A DNA stretch of 11,367 bases from Dichotomocladium elegans (lineage: Eukaryota; Mucoromycota; Mucoromycetes; Mucorales; Lichtheimiaceae): the NCBI GenBank assembly GCA_025716815.1, contig JAIXMN010000117.1, positions 1-11,367 of the forward strand, in the 5' to 3' direction. The translations under genes were made by a program, and so were the position numbers. Shown piece by piece: positions 8,301 to 11,367 of the stretch. The notes beneath the pieces are model-generated. The model was not told the origin of the DNA. It made no database searches and saw nothing but the letters and a program-made list of their open reading frames with translations. Position 1 is the stretch's first letter, and every line of letters begins with the position of its first letter.

Positions 8301-8769
8301 TACGTCACGTCGCACAAAGTTTTCCTCTGTGGCCCGTGCACTGGAGGAATGGCGCTTTGATCCGATCCTGCATCTGCCAGCCAGCAACCTCGCCCGGCAC
8401 CGTCTCGTCAAGTGGCGGATGCACTGGTTACCACCGCACCCCCTCAAGACCTGCCGTTGTGGGGTGACCGCCAGCCGACGGCACTTTATCACTTGCGATC
8501 TCGTTGGCCCGATGATCCAGCTCCTGCAAGAGAGCTTTCCTGGCCCCGTTGGCGATGATCAGCATCCTCTTGATGCGATCATGAATGCGCTACCCAAGCG
8601 CGCTCATGGATTGAAGCAAGGCCATTGGCGACGTACGTGGCCTATGCTTCTTTCCGCGCTTCGGGATGTAGACACTTGCTGTCATCCTGACGCAGAATTT
8701 GACAGTGAACCTCCTCAAGGACTTGCCCTTGAAGAGTTCTTCACCCGCACTACTTCCGACGCCGATTAA
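5395..8769 (+). CDS. LINE ORF2: APE-type endonuclease and reverse transcriptase, intact
   Basis: Polyprotein of 1124 residues that would nick target DNA and copy the element's RNA from the nick (target-primed reverse transcription). The N-terminal ~235 residues are an APE-like endonuclease: N11, E38 (LLTETYL), G133-D134-L135-N136, D189 and S213-D214-H215 are visible. The reverse transcriptase spans roughly 440-790, with KAPGSD (463-468), VPIHKKGD (from 509), NYRPISL (522-528), FLDIKSAYD with the first catalytic Asp at D592, GVLQGS around Q650, the YADD box at 719-722 and FKYLGIPF (from 779). A C-terminal finger C1020-x-C1022-x7-H1030-x3-C1034 follows. I see no RNase H domain. About 69 residues separate Q650 from the YADD tyrosine, longer than the roughly 45 I estimate for L1-type enzymes, which suggests an insert. 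Codons favour C or G in third position. All catalytic residues are present, so the protein looks functional. Confidence 0.95.
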   Translation: MCDQFTIAQLNASGIDRSPDELINYCLEENVDILLLTETYLTQGTLTTSWAQFHNYARIPGNARRGFGGLSLLIRPGFPFHVHLHQHPNEYTISCSIGPLTLHGLYLPPSLDLATYTSLLNRLPIDRNTIVFGDLNTRLGNQLGDHDTNPRAPAFHDWLISHGLHVWNETLAHGKATYYQPNVGHSIIDLFVSQTDAVVAPSLTVRDDLSLSSDHHLCVFRFFTAMAVPRLPAANAPRQHWKLQRLKEPDVLELYVSKFTQHVESLQEDIRTCAEQEFVDVDGIERIGERLTSCIYTALDESVTRGTIRPKHWKWFWSDDLQKLADARQHKYQQWLRAPNTIDRARLWEAYTAARTSLRVAIRRARSQQWKLFCQRMQHHSSSEANSVVKRMRRNRTPSTVFSHPAGPDHAVETMITHLAGVFGGDDPRPQPRRHDHLDDVGPSPFSVNRLVCVIRKEVPARKAPGSDHITGAMLKPIARPLALVLSPFLALCWRWSHVPRQWRTAQVVPIHKKGDPTLAANYRPISLTSTFRKLIERCLLPVILRQMPPLDVAQGGFRSRRGALDQAFNLQVLMRQYRREFTSSPVVAFLDIKSAYDSVDRQVIWDALSDHLRPPLLELVRHLFNDVHVSVILQNFESRSIRPRRGVLQGSILSPILYAVFIDSLPKTLRLGISRPLMIRAVPSAGQTEASVQLLPRLQLRDPERSDTEIVPINSLLYADDVAIFGSSDEVRLLLAMCKLHSSRLGYRWHPNKCTIVNGDPQVHYRLYGENIEQVPWFKYLGIPFNANGIDTIRMVQTNATKTTAAMSLLHALGAHQYGFGLGVSLRLYRTFIRPILQYGLAIITLTAANRHTLETAQKRCIRLALNVTDPLATTPTIMPLHLAALPSMAFRARILVFKFLCRAYSVPPSTLLACLVTCFLRRHHPVELWNNLTNNALWRDHKILTRQAPLPHDPMTHILDHHFDLELTSRRTKFSSVARALEEWRFDPILHLPASNLARHRLVKWRMHWLPPHPLKTCRCGVTASRRHFITCDLVGPMIQLLQESFPGPVGDDQHPLDAIMNALPKRAHGLKQGHWRRTWPMLLSALRDVDTCCHPDAEFDSEPPQGLALEEFFTRTTSDAD

Positions 8770-9013
8770 CGGCTGTCCTCTTTTCGCTCCTTTGTCCGTG
8801 TAGCTTAGCTCCCATTCTTACTTGTCCCCTCTTCCTCATCTCTTTCTCTCTTCCCTGCACGCAGGTTTTTTCGTCCCTGATGGGTTTTTCCTGTGATCAC
8901 TCCCTCACTTATATCTATTTAATACTCCCCCTCCACCCCCTTATCATTACTGGCGGTAGATTGCCTAATGGATGCTACCTTTACGAGCCATAGAATAAAT
9001 AATCTTTGAACTA
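8770..9013 (+). other. LINE 3' UTR, copy B, with AATAAA
   Basis: Same organisation as in copy A: a pyrimidine tract ending in CACGCAG (about 8815-8866), a short potential hairpin around CCCTGATGGG (about 8876-8885), a C-rich run near 8930-8940, then AATAAA at 8994-8999 and the terminal ATCTTTGAACTA. The pyrimidine tract plus CAG resembles a 3' splice site, but it lies after the ORF2 stop and no matching donor is evident. Confidence 0.75.
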
Positions 9014-9023
9014 TACTATCCGA

Positions 9024-9035
9024 GAGAGACCTTGT
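9024..9035 (+). repeat. Candidate target-site duplication, right copy
   Basis: GAGAGACCTTGT, identical to 3745-3756. It sits 10 bp after the last base shared by the A and B 3' ends. Together the pair brackets copy B. Confidence 0.7.
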
Positions 9036-9840
9036 TGACACGCTCAGGCGAGACTCTTCCGGCCGACCACCTTCCGAGTTCCAGGAGTCCCATACATGAC
9101 CCCTTTTTCTTGCGGCCCGGAGTACACCACGTGACCTTCCCATATTCTGTTTCTTTCTTTTTACATTCCTTTTTCTTACTTCTTCCTCTTCCATTGACGG
9201 CCGCTCTTTCAAGACGTGCTAAATCTTCTCAGTCCTTTTTCACGCTAAATATTTAATCTTTGTTAGTACAGAGCTAACATAGAGCCTTCCTTAGTTTATT
9301 GCTTGCACTAATTTAGCGTCCCCTTATCAGTCCGTTTACATCTCTTCTTTTCGTTCATATGTTCCTATGTCGTCATCCTATCTCTGACCTTCTCGACATC
9401 ATTTATTTAGCGTTATTACCCTTTCCTTTAGTCCAGAAGGACATCCTTTTAAGCGCGTCCAATTGGACGAATAAACTAGATCGAAAAAGTATCTCTTTCA
9501 CTTTTTGGTCACTTCTATCCATAAGGATTACTCCTACCCAACCTTCAGAACCCACCGTTTGGCTTATTGCTGTGGCGAACAGAGAAGTCATTCATTACTA
9601 TTGTTTTCATTTACACACCCCTTGAAATTTTCTTTCTTGACCGTATCGATTTTTGGAGTTGGTCGACGCGATCAAAGAGCCCGATTTTGCAAGTAAATAG
9701 TTCTGTTGTACTATCTTCTTGCCCATTGTAGTTCTTATTATTTTTCTCTCGTCATTTTTGACATCCATCCCTTTCATTTTTCTTATTGTTGTACCCCCGG
9801 AGTATATTCACACAAACAGTTGTACCGAACGTGTCATTGT
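9036..9840 (+). other. Spacer between LINE copies, no gene recognised
   Basis: About 800 bp, clearly more AT- and pyrimidine-rich than the LINE ORFs, with T-rich runs (for example 9150-9195 and 9735-9790). The reading frames inside are short (under 100 codons), low in complexity and match no family I know. Visible items are GTCACGTG on the minus strand (9128-9135), the 9-mer ATTTAGCGT at 9311-9319 and 9405-9413 with its reverse complement at 9242-9250, and TAATCTTTG at 9254-9262, which also occurs at the LINE 3' end. It may be host intergenic DNA or remains of another element. I see no tRNA, rRNA or telomeric repeat. Confidence 0.6.
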
Positions 9841-10100
9841 CGAGCATCGCGCGCGGCGAATTCAAGCTCTTTTTATATTTTTCAAATTTGTCACGTGATT
9901 ACCCCTATCCAATCAAACCATCCAATTTACCATTAATTGCGACCACGTTGGAAACCACCAAAACGACATAAGAAACATCCGCACCACCGCCCGACACCCC
10001 CCCGACATCGTTATCGAAGCGGAAAGGATCAGCAGACCTTCCTAAAGCATCGAAAATCCCGCAGATAAAGAAAATCAGGGGCACCCAAACACCTGGCCCC
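9841..10100 (+). promoter_or_regulatory. LINE 5' UTR / candidate internal promoter, copy C
   Basis: Leader of 260 bp before the ORF1 ATG at 10101. It carries the conserved first ~68 bases, with GTCACGTGA at 9890-9898. The middle (about 9910-9990) is diverged from copy B, and the last ~90 bases are again close. The ORF1 frame is open upstream of the ATG back to a TAA at 9969-9971, without another in-frame ATG. Confidence 0.5.
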
Positions 10101-11367
10101 ATGCCTAATCTGCCCACAAGCAGCGTGCGTAGCACTTGCCCCTCGCCGGCTGCTCCCGCAACCACCCGCCCCCCTCGTCAGGCGTCCCGATCTCCTACTC
10201 GACGCGCAGCAACACCAGCTCGTGCTAACGCGCGAGCCCGAACACCTGAGGCTATTGTGATCAACAGCCCATCCAACACCATTGACTCTATTACTGGTCT
10301 GGATATCTGCAGTCTCACCGACCTTGACCCGCAGCCCTTGCCCCTAAACCTGCCGGCGTGGGCTAGCGCCATGGAACGTCGCCTGAACGAACAGGAGCGC
10401 GCAATCGCCGAGCAACAGGATTTTTCGGCCGAGCTTGCACGTGTGCTTGCACACAATAAGCAGCTCGAGGTGGAACTAAACGCCGCTAAATTGCTGATTG
10501 CCGATCTGCAAGGACAACTTGCCGACCTCGCCCGTGTGCCTCCCCCAACCACGCGCACTACTGCCATTGTCGACGAGGCAATGGAACTAGATCCCCGTGG
10601 CACCGCTGCATCACGATGGGCAGCAGCAACAACGCCCCCACCAGCCCCAGCGCCACCAAAAGCGCATCCCACAGCAACAACAGCCACCACTGGTGCAGCA
10701 CATGCAACCAAGACGGCTAACCGCAGCCCTTCTTCCTGGGCAACCGTGGCTAAAAAGAACGCTGGCCGCCCTGCCCGCCGAGCCGCGCCCAAACCTGCAT
10801 CCACCCCAACCATCGCCATGGTTGCATGGGCCGGTCGTGGCTTCCAGCCACGCTCTGATGACCAGATGACGGGTTATACCTTTGTGTACCTGGCCAGTAC
10901 CTTTCGCATGGCCCACAGCGATGTGCGCAACCGCCTTCGCATTCTTGGTATCAATCAGGCTCGTGTGATTGACGTCCACTTCCCCACCAAAGGGATTGTC
11001 GGGCTGCTAGTCCACCGTTCTTTTGAAGAGGAGCTCCTCGGGTGCCTTGACAAGGGTGGCATCTCCCCCGTCCCCTTCGATCCCATCTCGGCCTCGAACC
11101 TCATGGATCCCCAGTGGGATACGCTCTCCTCCGCCGACAAGGCATCCAAGGCCGCCGACCTTCACCAACGTCGGATTCTGCGCACCTGTTTGGCCACCCA
11201 CAAGGCGCATGTGGGCCGTGCCATTGCTCACTTTTTCGCTGACCCCAGCTATGTGGGACCGCATGCTCTGCCTGCCACATTGCTTGCGGAATTCAACAAG
11301 GAACGGCCAGCACCAGTGCGCCGCCACAAGGTGCTTTCACAATCCGCTGCAGCTGCCGGCTTTCTCG
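10101..11367 (+). CDS. LINE ORF1 protein: coiled-coil RNA-binding protein, intact, 3' end outside window
   Basis: Open from ATG 10101 to the window edge (422 complete codons) with no stop. By comparison with copy B the full protein would be about 460 residues. Such proteins bind the element's RNA and form the transposition particle with ORF2. Residues 1-90 are rich in Pro, Ala, Ser, Thr and Arg. Residues about 91-145 form a heptad-like Leu/Ala/Glu/Gln segment, a strong coiled-coil candidate. Residues about 146-240 are a Pro/Thr/Ala-rich, Lys/Arg-containing linker with SSWATVAKK near 211. From about 258 (GYTFVYL) a compact conserved domain follows, with alternating hydrophobic segments that could be RRM-like; this fold is a guess. 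No CCHC zinc knuckle is present, unlike many Jockey-, I- and Tad-type ORF1 proteins. The start is the first in-frame ATG after a stop at 9969 and is shared with copy B. Confidence 0.85.
   Translation, partial: MPNLPTSSVRSTCPSPAAPATTRPPRQASRSPTRRAATPARANARARTPEAIVINSPSNTIDSITGLDICSLTDLDPQPLPLNLPAWASAMERRLNEQERAIAEQQDFSAELARVLAHNKQLEVELNAAKLLIADLQGQLADLARVPPPTTRTTAIVDEAMELDPRGTAASRWAAATTPPPAPAPPKAHPTATTATTGAAHATKTANRSPSSWATVAKKNAGRPARRAAPKPASTPTIAMVAWAGRGFQPRSDDQMTGYTFVYLASTFRMAHSDVRNRLRILGINQARVIDVHFPTKGIVGLLVHRSFEEELLGCLDKGGISPVPFDPISASNLMDPQWDTLSSADKASKAADLHQRRILRTCLATHKAHVGRAIAHFFADPSYVGPHALPATLLAEFNKERPAPVRRHKVLSQSAAAAGFL

Larger units (their letters stand above)
3757..9023 (+). mobile_element. 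LINE copy B, structurally full length
   Basis: Complete two-ORF LINE of about 5.27 kb: 5' UTR (3757-4014), ORF1 (4015-5395, two frameshifts), ORF2 (5395-8769, intact), 3' UTR (from 8770). The 5' end is set by the shared start with copy C: both begin CGAGCATCGCG after TTGT (3757 and 9841). The 3' end is set by loss of close similarity to copy A after 9013 and by the 12-bp direct repeat beginning at 9024, so the last ten bases are uncertain. No LTRs and no poly(A) tail are seen. Two independent copies sharing the same 5' start argues that this is the true 5' end and not a truncation. ORF2 could be active, while ORF1 as read is not, so mobility would need an intact ORF1 supplied in trans, or the ORF1 frameshifts are sequencing errors. 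Confidence 0.88.
9841..11367 (+). mobile_element. LINE copy C, 3' part cut by the window edge
   Basis: Third member of the family, with a 5' UTR and an intact ORF1 running off the window. Its 5' end matches copy B's exactly (TTGT then CGAGCATCGCG), although the preceding flank is unrelated (GAACGTGTCATTGT). That supports this as the genuine 5' terminus. No duplicate of its 5' flank is found next to copy A's 3' end, so no target-site duplication can be shown for a joined C-A element. Confidence 0.88.

Noticed and set aside
7900..8769. RNase H domain after the reverse transcriptase
   Set aside because: No ordered acidic catalytic motifs are visible; the region holds hydrophobic and basic segments and the CCHC finger only.
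2771..9013. The near-identical blocks at 2771-3734 and 8051-9013 read as long terminal repeats of one large element
   Set aside because: The blocks contain the ORF2 C-terminal coding region and 3' UTR of a LINE, and the element between them has its own 5' end. There is no tRNA primer site or integrase.
9036..9840. Small protein genes, tRNA genes or telomeric repeats in the spacer
   Set aside because: The frames are short, T-rich and low in complexity, no cloverleaf or B-box is evident, and no tandem telomere-like unit is seen.
1..11367. CRISPR array, bacterial operon or phage system
   Set aside because: There are no regularly spaced short repeats, and all substantial coding sequence belongs to a eukaryotic LINE family.

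Overview
The window is made almost entirely of one family of two-ORF, APE-endonuclease non-LTR retrotransposon (LINE). All copies are in the same orientation. Three pieces are visible. Copy A (1 to about 3734) has the last codons of ORF1, a frameshifted ORF2 and the 3' UTR. Copy B (about 3757-9023) is structurally full length: 5' UTR, ORF1 with two single-base frameshifts, an intact 1124-residue ORF2 and a 3' UTR. Copy C (about 9841-11367) has the 5' UTR and an intact ORF1 that is still open at the window edge. An AT-rich, pyrimidine-rich spacer with no recognisable gene (about 9036-9840) separates B from C.

The elements indicate a eukaryote. The C-terminal CCHC finger region, the ORF1 with an SSWATVA stretch and the GC-rich third codon positions fit a fungus, and from general familiarity I lean to an early-diverging (Mucoromycota-like) one. 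That assignment is inference, because no host gene, rRNA or tRNA is present to fix it.

In the element's life cycle, ORF1 would give a coiled-coil RNA-binding protein of about 460 residues that packages the transcript. ORF2 would give the endonuclease that nicks the target and the reverse transcriptase that primes cDNA there. ORF1's stop codon overlaps ORF2's start codon by one base (TGATG in B, TAATG in A), so ORF2 is probably made by termination-reinitiation on a bicistronic mRNA. The first ~68 bases of the 5' UTR are almost identical in B and C and hold a GTCACGTGA site, a candidate internal promoter element. The 3' ends lack a poly(A) tail and stop just after AATAAA.

Four structural points stand out. 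Copy B lies about 22 bp downstream of copy A's 3' end between two 12-bp direct repeats (3745-3756 and 9024-9035), which look like a target-site duplication. The copies are mosaics: A and B differ by up to about 10% upstream of position 2771 and are almost identical for the next 964 bp, and the breakpoint coincides with the frameshift in A. B and C show a similar switch near 4385. Finally, the last base of the window and its first base are adjacent positions of the same element, judged from copy B (5279/5280), and ORF1's frame carries straight across. The window therefore behaves as a closed circle or one period of a tandem array.

I found no defence system, CRISPR array, host gene or non-LINE cargo. 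What merits attention is the architecture, exchange and termini of this LINE family.
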